Origin: Bacillota bacterium
Lineage (GTDB): Bacteria > Bacillota > Bacilli > Alicyclobacillales > SLC66
Length of the DNA: 64,000 bases
Direction of reading: 5' to 3'
NCBI GenBank assembly: GCA_021821085.1
Contig: JAKACV010000005.1
Span: forward strand, 1 to 64,000
In this document: piece by piece, positions 55,209 through 63,660 of the stretch
Numbering within the stretch: the first letter of the stretch is position 1
Layout: the number at the start of each line of letters is the position of its first letter
Program-made: the position numbers and the translations under genes
Notes under the pieces: model-generated
What the model was told of the DNA's origin: nothing
Seen by the model: the letters and a program-made list of their open reading frames with translations, nothing else
The model's database searches: none

Positions 55209-56072
55209 GTGTGGAAAGTAGGAGATTTAGTTGTCCGTCCTTCTTACGGTCGAGATATTTGTTTTGTTATCGTTGGAGTCGACGCAAAGGCTGGTGTAGC
55301 GATTTTAAAAGGTCTTGATTTGCGTTTGATTGCAGATGCGCCTTTTGAGGATTTGGCGGCATTGACAGAAACGGATTGGAAGTCCTATCAGGTGGCACAA
55401 GCGAAACTGGAGCATGAGACATTGCGTCTTGTGCAACTGCGTCGACAGGTGGAAAAAGACAAATTGGGATATCGCTCAGAGAAGAGAAGACAGGGTCATG
55501 ATTTTTTTGAATTGCCCGGCCGCGTACTGCATTTGGATGGCGATGGCGTCTATTTAGAAAAATGTTTGGATGTTTATCGTCATTTGGGAATTCGCGCGGT
55601 CGGGAAAAACATCCCAGAGGCACGCATGGCAGATGTCATGCATCAATTGTTAACTGAATACGATCCGGATATTTTAATTATTACAGGACATGATAGTGTT
55701 TTGCGTAGCGCTAAGGGGGAAGATGCGTTGCGCCTTGATAATTATCGTAATTCGGATCATTTCATTCGGGCCGTTAAAGCTGCTCGCAAGTTTGAGCGAA
55801 GCCTAGATGAGTTAATTATATTTGCTGGTGCGTGTCAATCGCACTATGAGGCATTGCTGGAATCCGGGGCGAATTTTGCAAGTTCACCTGAGCGGATTTT
55901 AATTCACGCGTTAGACCCAGTATTTCTCGCGGAACAAATTGCCTATACCCCAATAAATGAAACCATTGATATTTTCCGAGTCGTCAAATCGACGATTACG
56001 GGTACGGAAGGTTTAGGCGGCATTGAGTCACGCGGTAAGTATCGAGTTGGATTGCCGCGATCTCGCTACTGA
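55209..56072 (+). CDS. yabG: Sporulation-specific protease YabG
   Basis: GTG 55209 follows GGAGG. The 287-residue protein matches the YabG family: KVGDLVVRPSYG, FELPGRVLHLDGDGVYLEKC, LITGHDSVLR, IIFAGACQSHYEALL and a C-terminal VKSTITGTEGLGGIESRGKY. YabG cleaves spore-coat and germination proteins (SpoIVA and others). The catalytic Cys/His pair is in the ACQSHYE segment. It is in the Bacillus order before veg. Confidence 0.92.
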   Translation: MWKVGDLVVRPSYGRDICFVIVGVDAKAGVAILKGLDLRLIADAPFEDLAALTETDWKSYQVAQAKLEHETLRLVQLRRQVEKDKLGYRSEKRRQGHDFFELPGRVLHLDGDGVYLEKCLDVYRHLGIRAVGKNIPEARMADVMHQLLTEYDPDILIITGHDSVLRSAKGEDALRLDNYRNSDHFIRAVKAARKFERSLDELIIFAGACQSHYEALLESGANFASSPERILIHALDPVFLAEQIAYTPINETIDIFRVVKSTITGTEGLGGIESRGKYRVGLPRSRY

Positions 56073-56126
56073 CTCCTAAGAGTCTATTTGAATGGGTATT
56101 CTAAAAAATCTGGGTTGATTAGATGA

Positions 56127-56198
56127 TTGACAAAGAAAAACATTGACTGATATAATATTCAGCCGCGTTTGACACAACGAAGGAGGATGTGCTATACT
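56127..56198 (+). promoter_or_regulatory. Tandem sigma-A promoters of veg
   Basis: TTGACA (56127-56132) with TATAAT (56151-56156), and TTGACA (56169-56174) with TATACT (56193-56198), each with 18-bp spacing. Bacillus veg has a classically strong vegetative promoter. Confidence 0.75.
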
Positions 56199-56223
56199 TT
56201 CGTTGTGAAAAGAGGTGGAGTGT

Positions 56224-56502
56224 GTGGCTGCAAAGAACGCTTTGAACGATATTAAGCGAAACTTGGAAGGGCTTGTAGGAGAGAAGATTCTTCTGCGCGC
56301 AAATGGCGGTCGGAGGAAAACGGTTGAACGTACGGGCATCTTAGAGGAAACATACCCATCTGTGTTTATTGTAAAGTTGGATCAAGCAGAAAATTCATTT
56401 AAGCGCGTATCGTATAGCTACGCTGACATTTTGACAGAAACGGTAGAACTGAGTGTGTATCGTGGCGATGCACCAGTTGTGATTTCGGATTTTGACGAAT
56501 AA
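56224..56502 (+). CDS. veg: Veg family protein
   Basis: GTG 56224 has GAGGTGGAG upstream. The 92-residue protein carries the Veg signature: [27 protein letters not shown] as a region, [15 protein letters not shown] and the [18 protein letters not shown] end. Veg affects biofilm matrix expression and germination outgrowth in Bacillus; the mechanism is not fixed. The second MITE lies between its stop and its terminator. Confidence 0.93.
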   Translation: MAAKNALNDIKRNLEGLVGEKILLRANGGRRKTVERTGILEETYPSVFIVKLDQAENSFKRVSYSYADILTETVELSVYRGDAPVVISDFDE

Positions 56503-56532
56503 CTATACTTTTATAAAATGTAATAACTAAAA

Positions 56533-56689
56533 GAGCCTGTTCAAAAAGGGTTGAGGTAAGATGCAAGCAGGGGTTTGGTGAAGTCTGGACATGCGCGCGG
56601 AGTGTACGATAGGTGGTACATGAGCACGCATGTCCAGCACAAGCCGAAGCCCTGCGCCGCAGAGTACTCGACCCTTTTTGATCAACCTC
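56533..56689 (+). mobile_element. 157-bp MITE, copy 2
   Basis: Same length and orientation as copies 1 and 3, and nearly identical in sequence. The 5-bp target duplication TAAAA is seen at 56528-56532 and 56690-56694. It sits between the veg stop and the terminator at 56690-56737. Confidence 0.9.
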
Positions 56690-56737
56690 TAAAAGCCCCT
56701 TATGCGAGAATGTTCTTCGCTTAAGGGGCTTTTATTT
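56690..56737. terminator. Terminator downstream of veg
   Basis: AAAAGCCCCTTATGCGA pairs with a TTCGCTTAAGGGGCTTTT arm and is followed by a T run. The first five bases are shared with the target duplication of the MITE copy. Confidence 0.9.
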
Positions 56738-56812
56738 TTAGAAAGATCGCATATGCAAGTACATGACGGGAAAGCTAGGTTTGGACGCAGGATTCAAAGG
56801 GGGTAAAACTAC

Positions 56813-56995
56813 ATGGGGCGCAGGCGTGGAGTGATGTCCGAGCAATTCAAATACGAACTCGCAAAGGATCTGGGCTTTTATCCCACTCTTCAAAAAGAGG
56901 GATGGGGCGGCATTACCACCAGGGATGCTGGAAACATGGTCAAGCGGGCTATTGAAATTGCAGAACAGTCGCTCGCAGTTCGCGAAGACCGGTAG
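56813..56995 (+). CDS. sspF: Small acid-soluble spore protein, SspF
   Basis: The 60-residue alpha/beta-type SASP starts [18 protein letters not shown] and holds [23 protein letters not shown] in two parts, then [10 protein letters not shown]. Both DNA-binding boxes are recognisable: [13 protein letters not shown] and the [14 protein letters not shown] box. Such proteins coat spore DNA. The germination-protease site is not obvious, as is usual for SspF. It keeps the Bacillus position after veg. Confidence 0.93.
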   Translation: MGRRRGVMSEQFKYELAKDLGFYPTLQKEGWGGITTRDAGNMVKRAIEIAEQSLAVREDR

Positions 56996-57097
56996 TTAAA
57001 CCTGGAGATGAGCGACCGGGACGACTGGTTGATCCAGTCGTCTCTCTGTATAAAGAACGATAAAAAGGTAATTATATGCAGTGAATGGGGGCGAAGA

Positions 57098-57922
57098 ATG
57101 AGCGAGCAACGTGGCGCTCTTGTGATTATTGGGGGGGCCGAGGACAAGCGTGGGGGCATGGTAATTTTACGTGAGTTTATTCGGTTAGCAGGTGGAACGC
57201 ATGCTCGTATCGTTGTGATGACGGTAGCTACAGAACTCCCCCTTGAAGTGGGAGCGGACTATATCGACGTGTTTGAAAAGATTGGCGTCGAAGATGTTCG
57301 TACGTTTGATGTTTCTTCGAGAGAGGCTGCCGACCGCGATAGTGCATGTAGAGCCATTGAGAGAGCTACGGGTGTGTTTTTTACTGGCGGGGAACAGCTT
57401 CGTATCACAAAATTACTAGGTGGCACAAAAGTGGACTCTGCTTTGCAAACTGCGCATGAACGGGGTGTGATCCTCGCAGGTACCAGTGCAGGAGCCTCTA
57501 TGATGAGCAGCACCATGATTGTCGAAGGGGCAGGGGATACTAACCCCCGTATCGGGATTGTACAAATGGCTCCAGGAATGGAGTTTATCGACGGGGTCGT
57601 AATTGATCAACATTTTGCGCAGCGTGGTCGATTAGGCCGTTTATTATCTGCTGTTGCGCAATACCCACATCATTTAGGATTAGGCATTGATGAAGATACG
57701 GCTGTAATTGTTAGAGGGACTGAGTTTGAAGTGATTGGAAAAGGTGCGGTATCTGTTGTCGATGCGGGATCTCTGTCCTTTTCTAACTTGGGCGAATTAG
57801 AAAATAACGACGCATTAGCGTTGTGCGGTATAAAACTTCATATTTTACCTGCGGGGTATCAATTTTCTTTGCGTGAGCGCAAACCGAATTTAGAACGCCT
57901 TACGAGGAGTGGAGATAAGTGA
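57098..57922 (+). CDS. cphB: Cyanophycinase
   Basis: ATG 57098 follows GGGGG. The 274-residue serine exopeptidase of family S51 has the nucleophile in GTSAGAS and the fold features GALVIIGGAEDKRGG, FFTGGEQLRITKLL and DQHFAQRGRLGRLL. It cleaves the cyanophycin polymer (multi-L-arginyl-poly-L-aspartate) to beta-Asp-Arg dipeptides. It lies directly upstream of cphA with a GTGA overlap, so both should be co-expressed. Normally ispE follows sspF in Bacillus; here the two genes are inserted. Confidence 0.92.
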   Translation: MSEQRGALVIIGGAEDKRGGMVILREFIRLAGGTHARIVVMTVATELPLEVGADYIDVFEKIGVEDVRTFDVSSREAADRDSACRAIERATGVFFTGGEQLRITKLLGGTKVDSALQTAHERGVILAGTSAGASMMSSTMIVEGAGDTNPRIGIVQMAPGMEFIDGVVIDQHFAQRGRLGRLLSAVAQYPHHLGLGIDEDTAVIVRGTEFEVIGKGAVSVVDAGSLSFSNLGELENNDALALCGIKLHILPAGYQFSLRERKPNLERLTRSGDK

Positions 57923-60567
57923 AAGTCGTCCACCTACGGGCGATCCATGGCCCGAACGTATACATTTACAAGCCCATTCTGATTATGAGGCTTGATTTGG
58001 AAGAGTACACGGATCGGGAAAGTTACGAATTCCCCGAGTTAACACCGCGACTGCTTCAAATGTGTCCAGGGCTCTACGAACATCATTGTGGAATGGGTCG
58101 ACCCGCGGGATTTGTAGAACGTTTATACGGGGGCACGTATTTAGGTCATGTGATTGAACATGTGACGCTCGAACTGTTAACACAAGTTGGTTATAAGGCG
58201 AACTTTGGAAAGACGCGTAACGCAGGGCAAGCTGGCGTCTATGATGTAATCATTGAGTTTGAAACAGAGGAACCTACACGATATGTGTTGACTGAAGCGG
58301 TAAAGTTGGTAGAGGCCTGTGTTAAAGGAGCGGATTTTCCGTTGCAAGAGGTGCTTGAAGAAGCGAAACGCTTGCGCGGAATCTATGATTTAGGGCCGAG
58401 TACAGAGGCGATTGTGCGTGCTGCACAGCGGCGCAATATTCCTGTTCGGCGTTTGACGCGCAGTTTGGTCAGGCTTGGGACTGGGCGTTATCGTAAATTT
58501 GTGCAAGCCACGATGACACATCATACATCAGGGATAGCGGTCGATATCGCCAGCGATAAAGCACTGACTAAGCAATTGCTTAGTCAAGCGGGGATCCGTG
58601 TACCACAAGGAGCAGTAGTGGGCACGCTGGAGGAAGCAAAGCGCATTTTCCATGAACTAAACACCCCAATTGTCATAAAGCCATTTGATGGATGTCAGGG
58701 ACGGGGTGTTTCGACGAATATTTCTAATGAGGCAATGCTCGAGAATGCATTTGTATTCGCGACAAAATTTTCTCCCTCTGTGATCGTAGAAGAATACGCG
58801 CGGGGCAAGCAGTATCGGTTGCTCGTTGTTGGGGAGCGGTTGGTGGCTGCGGCAGAGCGTATTCCAGCTCACGTGATTGGCGATGGCAAACACACAGTAG
58901 AGGCACTCATTGCTCAGATCAATTCACACCCTGAACGAGGAAATGACCATGAAAAACCGTTGACCAAAATCGCCGTGGACGAGGTGGTGCAACGTTATTT
59001 GGCGTTGCAAAAATGGACGCTGCACGATATTCCTGCTGCTGGAGAAATGGTCTTATTGCGCGATAGTGCTAATTTAAGTACAGGCGGCATCGCAGTCGAC
59101 TGTACGGAGGTGATACATCCTTGCTTTTCGTCGCTTGCTGTGCGCGCTGCGCGAACCATTGGCCTCGATGTTTGTGGAGTTGATCTCATTGCGCCAGATA
59201 TTCAGAATCCGGAGAATGCGGCAGAGGCAGTTGTCATTGAAGTGAATGCTGCACCTGGTATTCGCATGCATCATTATCCAAGTGTTGGTACCCCTCATGA
59301 TGTGGGAGCCGCGATTGTAGAATCTCTATATCCTAAAGGAGCCACCGCGCGGATCCCGATTGTCAGTATCACAGGGACAAATGGGAAGACGACCACGACG
59401 CGTATGATTCGCCATATTCTTCGTCTTTCCGGGTACAATGTAGGGATGACGTCAACCGAAGGCGTTTTTATTGGAGAAGAGAAGGTGTTGTCAGGAGACA
59501 CGACGGGTCCGCAAAGTGCCGAAGTTGTTCTATCTGATCCAACCGTGGATATCGCTGTGCTAGAAACTGCGCGCGGTGGAATCATGCGCAGTGGTCTCGC
59601 ATACGATGTTGCGGATGTTGGTATTGTGACAAATATCGCATTAGATCATATTGGGCAAGATGGGTTGAAAACAGTAGACGATCTTATCAATGTAAAGGCT
59701 CTTGTTGCTGAGTGTGTCCGAAAATCAGATGGTGTAGCGGTTCTTTCAGCGGATGATCCTGCTCTCGTGCAATTGGCGCAAAAACTCAAACATCCTGTCA
59801 TCTATATTAGTACAACAAGGTCAAATCCAATCGTGACGCGTCATCTCGCTCGTGGTGGAACGGCGTTTTACGTGTGTGACGGCTGGATGATTGAAGCGGC
59901 TGGTGCGCTCGAATGGAAAATTGTTCGCGTTGAGGAGCTTCCGATTACACTACATGGAGCTGCTTTATTTCATGTCGCCAATGCGTTATGTGCAATCGCT
60001 GCTGCTCGCCATCTCAATGTTTCTCGCAAGCGTTGCGCAATGGCTCTTACTCAATTTCGCTCCGATCTGCACAATCCAGGTCGCATCAATATTTTTCGTC
60101 TTCCTTCTGGGACGCATGTCATTTCAGATTATGGTCATAACCCAGATGGAATTCGCGTGGTAGGGGAAATGGTGCAACGCTTAGCTTCCAGAAAAATCCC
60201 TGCTGTGATTGGTTTTCCAGGAGATCGCGATACGACTGTTTTGCTTGAGTCAGCGCGTATGGCAGCTCAGTATTTTGAACCACTTTTTGTAAAAGAGGAC
60301 GGCGATAAACGAGGACGTGAACCAGGTGAAGTGGCTGCATTATTGGCGAATGAAATTAGAAAAGCATCACCTGAGTCGTGCGTCTATGTAGAATTAAATG
60401 AACTTGATGCACTTCGTCAAGCTCTCGGTAAGCATGTGGATGAACCGCTTCTTTTGATGTTCCATGAGAATCTTGAACCGATACGTGAATTTTTATTTGA
60501 ACTTGGGGCGCAGGAGGTTTACACATTACCTGAACTAAAACGGGTTGCGGCCATTTCTGCGATGTAA
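57919..60567 (+). CDS. cphA: Cyanophycin synthetase
   Basis: The 882-residue enzyme has the standard CphA layout: an N-terminal domain (to about 160), an ATP-grasp domain (about 220-480, with IVIKPFDGCQGRGVS and VIEVNAAPGI) and a C-terminal Mur-ligase-like domain (about 490-880, P-loop SITGTNGKTTTTR, VLETARGG, NIALDHIGQDG). It adds aspartate and arginine by turns to cyanophycin, storing nitrogen. GTG 57919 overlaps the cphB stop. A MITE lies between the stop and the terminator. Confidence 0.95.
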   Translation: MKVVHLRAIHGPNVYIYKPILIMRLDLEEYTDRESYEFPELTPRLLQMCPGLYEHHCGMGRPAGFVERLYGGTYLGHVIEHVTLELLTQVGYKANFGKTRNAGQAGVYDVIIEFETEEPTRYVLTEAVKLVEACVKGADFPLQEVLEEAKRLRGIYDLGPSTEAIVRAAQRRNIPVRRLTRSLVRLGTGRYRKFVQATMTHHTSGIAVDIASDKALTKQLLSQAGIRVPQGAVVGTLEEAKRIFHELNTPIVIKPFDGCQGRGVSTNISNEAMLENAFVFATKFSPSVIVEEYARGKQYRLLVVGERLVAAAERIPAHVIGDGKHTVEALIAQINSHPERGNDHEKPLTKIAVDEVVQRYLALQKWTLHDIPAAGEMVLLRDSANLSTGGIAVDCTEVIHPCFSSLAVRAARTIGLDVCGVDLIAPDIQNPENAAEAVVIEVNAAPGIRMHHYPSVGTPHDVGAAIVESLYPKGATARIPIVSITGTNGKTTTTRMIRHILRLSGYNVGMTSTEGVFIGEEKVLSGDTTGPQSAEVVLSDPTVDIAVLETARGGIMRSGLAYDVADVGIVTNIALDHIGQDGLKTVDDLINVKALVAECVRKSDGVAVLSADDPALVQLAQKLKHPVIYISTTRSNPIVTRHLARGGTAFYVCDGWMIEAAGALEWKIVRVEELPITLHGAALFHVANALCAIAAARHLNVSRKRCAMALTQFRSDLHNPGRINIFRLPSGTHVISDYGHNPDGIRVVGEMVQRLASRKIPAVIGFPGDRDTTVLLESARMAAQYFEPLFVKEDGDKRGREPGEVAALLANEIRKASPESCVYVELNELDALRQALGKHVDEPLLLMFHENLEPIREFLFELGAQEVYTLPELKRVAAISAM

Positions 60568-60579
60568 AAAATACCTAAA

Positions 60580-60736
60580 GAGCCTGTTCAAAAAGGGTTG
60601 AGGTAAGATGCAAGCAGGGGTTTGGTGAAGTCTGGACATGCGCGCGGAGTGTACGATAGGTGGTACATGAGCACGCATGTCCAGCACAAGCCGAAGCTCT
60701 GCGCCGCAGAGTTTTCGACCCTTTTTGAACAACCTC
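60580..60736 (+). mobile_element. 157-bp MITE, copy 3
   Basis: The element is 157 bp and near-identical to copies 1 and 2, in the same orientation. The 5-bp target duplication CTAAA lies at 60575-60579 and 60737-60741. It sits 12 bases after the cphA stop and before the terminator hairpin at 60759. Confidence 0.9.
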
Positions 60737-60758
60737 CTAAAGGCAGGAGAACTCCTTC

Positions 60759-60788
60759 AATGCTCTGCGGCTAACGCAGGGCATTTCG
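60759..60788 (+). terminator. Terminator downstream of cphA
   Basis: AATGCTCTGCG pairs with CGCAGGGCATT (one GT wobble), loop GCTAA, followed by a short T run. The ispE start lies 30 bases on. Confidence 0.65.
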
Positions 60789-60817
60789 TGTTATAGTATT
60801 CTAGGGGCGATTGTGCG

Positions 60818-61666
60818 ATGATATTTGAAAAGGCCCGTGCCAAAATCAACTTGACCCTCGATGTGCTTGCAAAGCGTCCAGATGGATATCACGAAGTAGA
60901 GATGGTCATGCAAACGGTCGACTTTTGTGATTATATTTCTCTGACTCCGCGCAATGACGAGCAGATTATCATTCGGTCGAGTGTTCCTTATATTCCGCTT
61001 GATGAACGCAATTTAGCATACAAGGCGGCAGATGCGTTGCGCAAGCGATTAGGTATTTGGCGTGGTGTAGAGATTGATATAGATAAGCGAATCCCAGTAG
61101 CGGCAGGACTTGCAGGCGGATCGACGGATGCGGCGGCCGTTTTACGCGGTCTGAATCATTTGTGGCATTTGCAGCTATCACTAAAAGACCTCAGCCGAAT
61201 TGGGGAGGATGTTGGTTCCGATGTGCCATTTTGCATTTACGGAGGGACCGCGGTTGTGCGTGGTCGTGGGGAGATCGTCGAACCCGTAGCGTTCCGACCT
61301 GCTTATTGGGTTGTGCTTGCAAAGCCTCCGGTGGCCGTGTCTACGGCAGAGATTTATCATGCGTTAGATGTTTCGGCCATCAGGCACCATCCCCATGCTC
61401 GAGAAATGATCGCGGCGCTTAGAAGTGAAGATGTTCAGGCTGTCGCAGATGTAGCTGGGAATGTGTTAGAGCCTGTATGTTCATTGTTATATGCGGAAAC
61501 TGCAAAAGTGAAGGATCAACTCATTCGACTAGGGTCACAGGTGACGCTCATGTCCGGAAGTGGTCCTACTGTATTCGGATTGTTTGAGCGAGAACAACGT
61601 GCGCGGCGTGTGTACAATACATTACGAACAAACCTTAAAGAAGTATACTTGTGTCAAACTTGTTAA
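60818..61666 (+). CDS. ispE: 4-diphosphocytidyl-2-C-methylerythritol kinase
   Basis: The 282-residue GHMP kinase has ARAKINLTLDV at the N terminus, the ATP-binding PVAAGLAGGSTDAAA and the late LMSGSGPTVFG. It phosphorylates CDP-ME in the MEP isoprenoid pathway. It is in the Bacillus order before purR. ATG 60818 lacks a strong ribosome binding site (GGGGCGATTG precedes it). Confidence 0.95.
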   Translation: MIFEKARAKINLTLDVLAKRPDGYHEVEMVMQTVDFCDYISLTPRNDEQIIIRSSVPYIPLDERNLAYKAADALRKRLGIWRGVEIDIDKRIPVAAGLAGGSTDAAAVLRGLNHLWHLQLSLKDLSRIGEDVGSDVPFCIYGGTAVVRGRGEIVEPVAFRPAYWVVLAKPPVAVSTAEIYHALDVSAIRHHPHAREMIAALRSEDVQAVADVAGNVLEPVCSLLYAETAKVKDQLIRLGSQVTLMSGSGPTVFGLFEREQRARRVYNTLRTNLKEVYLCQTC

Positions 61667-61773
61667 TTGCGATGCATTCTGCTGAATGGTTGCGAGACAT
61701 TCAGTCAGAGTGCTATAGTCGATTCGTTACTGTGTAAGATGTCAGTATGAAGTTGGACAGGGGGAGAGCGGAC

Positions 61774-62592
61774 ATGCGCAGAAGTGAACGGATTGTGCGA
61801 CTGACACGTACGCTCATGAATCACCCCGGAGAACCGCTTTCTTTAACGGATATGGCTGATCAGCTTGATGCGGCTAAGTCTTCCTTAAGCGAGGATCTGG
61901 CGATCATCAGGGAAGTGATGGATGAAGACGGTGAGGGGACGTTGCGCACTCAAATGGGGGCGGCTGGTGGGGTTCTCTTTGAAGTAAACGTCGCGTGGGC
62001 AAAGGCTAGAGAGTTTCTCGAACGTGCAATTGTACGTTTAAGTCAAGGGGAACGCATTTTACCTGGCGGATATCTGTACATGAGTGACCTCTTGGCTGAA
62101 CCGGATGTCTTGCGAATGGTTGGGAAAATGTTTGCGAAGATCTTCTCACCGATGGCTCCTGATCTCGTGTTGACGGTTGAGACAAAGGGGATTCCGTTAA
62201 CAGTGATGACGGCTCAGTATCTTCATCGACCGTTTGTTATTGCGCGCAGAGATCATCGAGTGACAGAGGGATCGTCTGTTAGTGTTAACTATGTATCTGG
62301 ATCTGATCGTCGCATTCAAACGATGTCGTTATCTAAGCGGTCCATCAAGCAAGGAGCCCGGGTCTTGATTATCGATGATTTTATGAAGGCGGGTGGAACG
62401 GTTAAAGCGATGAGTGCCTTGTTAAATGAGTTTGAAGCAAATGTCGTCGGAACTGGAGTGTTTATGGAGACGGCGGAGCCAGAAGGAAAACTCGTGTCAA
62501 ACTATGTGTCATTGCTAACACTGTCCCAGGTGGATGAGATGAGGCAACGCGTGATGATTGAACCGGGGAATTATTTAAAGGAATCTACGTAA
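61774..62592 (+). CDS. purR: Purine operon repressor
   Basis: ATG 61774 follows GGGGGAG. The 272-residue PurR has an N-terminal winged helix (RRSERIVRLTRTL, ELSLTDMADQL-like region) and a PRT-fold domain with the PRPP loop VLIIDDFMKAGGT. PRPP binding releases the repressor from pur DNA. The length matches Bacillus PurR (about 285). It is followed by ridA after 52 bases. Confidence 0.95.
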   Translation: MRRSERIVRLTRTLMNHPGEPLSLTDMADQLDAAKSSLSEDLAIIREVMDEDGEGTLRTQMGAAGGVLFEVNVAWAKAREFLERAIVRLSQGERILPGGYLYMSDLLAEPDVLRMVGKMFAKIFSPMAPDLVLTVETKGIPLTVMTAQYLHRPFVIARRDHRVTEGSSVSVNYVSGSDRRIQTMSLSKRSIKQGARVLIIDDFMKAGGTVKAMSALLNEFEANVVGTGVFMETAEPEGKLVSNYVSLLTLSQVDEMRQRVMIEPGNYLKEST

Positions 62593-62644
62593 GTGAGTTG
62601 TGACCCCTTTATCTATGTGGGAATGAAAAAGGAGACGATGGATA

Positions 62645-63031
62645 ATGAAAGAATTACAAGTGATTCACACCGATCGTGCACCAGCGGCTATTGGTCCCTA
62701 TGCGCAGGCAATTAAGGTGGGAAATACAGTTTATACCTCAGGTCAAATCCCACTCTCTGCTGAAGGGGAACTTGTCACGGGAGATGCAGCGGAGCAAACG
62801 CATCAAGTTTTCGAAAATCTGAGAGCAGTACTTGCAGCGGCAGGAACATCACTGAACCGAGTGGTTAAAACGACAGTTTTTGTAAGCGATTTAAATGACT
62901 TTGGCGTTGTGAATGATGTGTATGCAGAAGCGTTTGGATTACATCAACCCGCGCGCTCTACTGTGCAAGTGGCACGTTTACCGCGCGATGTAAAAGTAGA
63001 AATTGAAGTGATCGCCCAGTTAGACGAATGA
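62645..63031 (+). CDS. ridA: RidA-family enamine/imine deaminase
   Basis: The 128-residue protein has the YjgF/YabJ fold: [24 protein letters not shown], the catalytic Arg near the C terminus ([12 protein letters not shown]) and a [11 protein letters not shown] end. It hydrolyses reactive enamines from PLP enzymes. In Bacillus this gene, yabJ, follows purR and is needed for full repressor function. ATG follows GGAGAC. Confidence 0.95.
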   Translation: MKELQVIHTDRAPAAIGPYAQAIKVGNTVYTSGQIPLSAEGELVTGDAAEQTHQVFENLRAVLAAAGTSLNRVVKTTVFVSDLNDFGVVNDVYAEAFGLHQPARSTVQVARLPRDVKVEIEVIAQLDE

Positions 63032-63077
63032 AAATGTGTATGTCTTTGTTAAATTCTAAACTTTTCGGCTTGCATAA

Positions 63078-63106
63078 GCAGGAATTAGAAAAGTAATGTG
63101 GAATAA
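63078..63106 (+). promoter_or_regulatory. Sigma-H-like promoter of spoVG
   Basis: AGCAGGAATT (63078-63087) and GTGGAATAA (63098-63106) match the sigma-H pattern of AGGA(A/T) then GAAT with about 11-bp spacing. They closely resemble the Bacillus subtilis spoVG promoter as I recall it. Confidence 0.75.
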
Positions 63107-63199
63107 CTCTGTCAGATACAAGATGTGGGATTGTGATCAGATTGCGACATGTGCGTACATTGATCCAATAACCGATGAGAATTCTGCGGGGTGATAAGG

Positions 63200-63484
63200 G
63201 TGCAGATTACAGATGTAAGGGTACGCAGAGTTTCTGCGGAAGGAAGGATGAAGGCAATTGCCTCCATCACATTTGACGATGAGTTTGTCATTCATGACAT
63301 CCGCGTCATCGACGGAAATGCAGGTATGTTTGTTGCTATGCCAAGCAAGAGAACTCCAGATGGAGATTTTAGAGATATCGCTCACCCGATCTCTTCAGCG
63401 GTGAGACAAAGAATTCAAGATGCTATATTAGATCAATATAATCGTTTAGATGAACCGAATTCCACCGCAGTTGTAGGGGAGTAA
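63200..63484 (+). CDS. spoVG: SpoVG regulator
   Basis: GTG 63200 is chosen because GGTGATAAGG lies upstream; GTG 63191 overlaps it. The 94-residue protein has the SpoVG consensus: [38 protein letters not shown] and [15 protein letters not shown]. It is a small DNA/RNA-binding regulator of sporulation and envelope genes. A sigma-H-like promoter precedes it. Confidence 0.95.
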   Translation: MQITDVRVRRVSAEGRMKAIASITFDDEFVIHDIRVIDGNAGMFVAMPSKRTPDGDFRDIAHPISSAVRQRIQDAILDQYNRLDEPNSTAVVGE

Positions 63485-63510
63485 GTGACAAAATGAAAAT
63501 GAATGCAGTG

Positions 63511-63546
63511 AGCCGCTACCTTTGTGCTTGTGAGGTGGTGGCTTTT
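63511..63546 (+). terminator. Terminator after spoVG
   Basis: AGCCGCTACCT (63511-63521) pairs with AGGTGGTGGCT (63533-63543) with wobble pairs, followed by TTT. Confidence 0.75.
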
Positions 63547-63660
63547 CTACGTGGGTTCGTTTTAGCGAGCGATGATTGAAAGCCTCTGTCAATTTCATGT
63601 ATAGTGAATACGCATAATGTAGAGCATCCGGAAGTAAGAGGATGACGGGAGGTTTACGTC

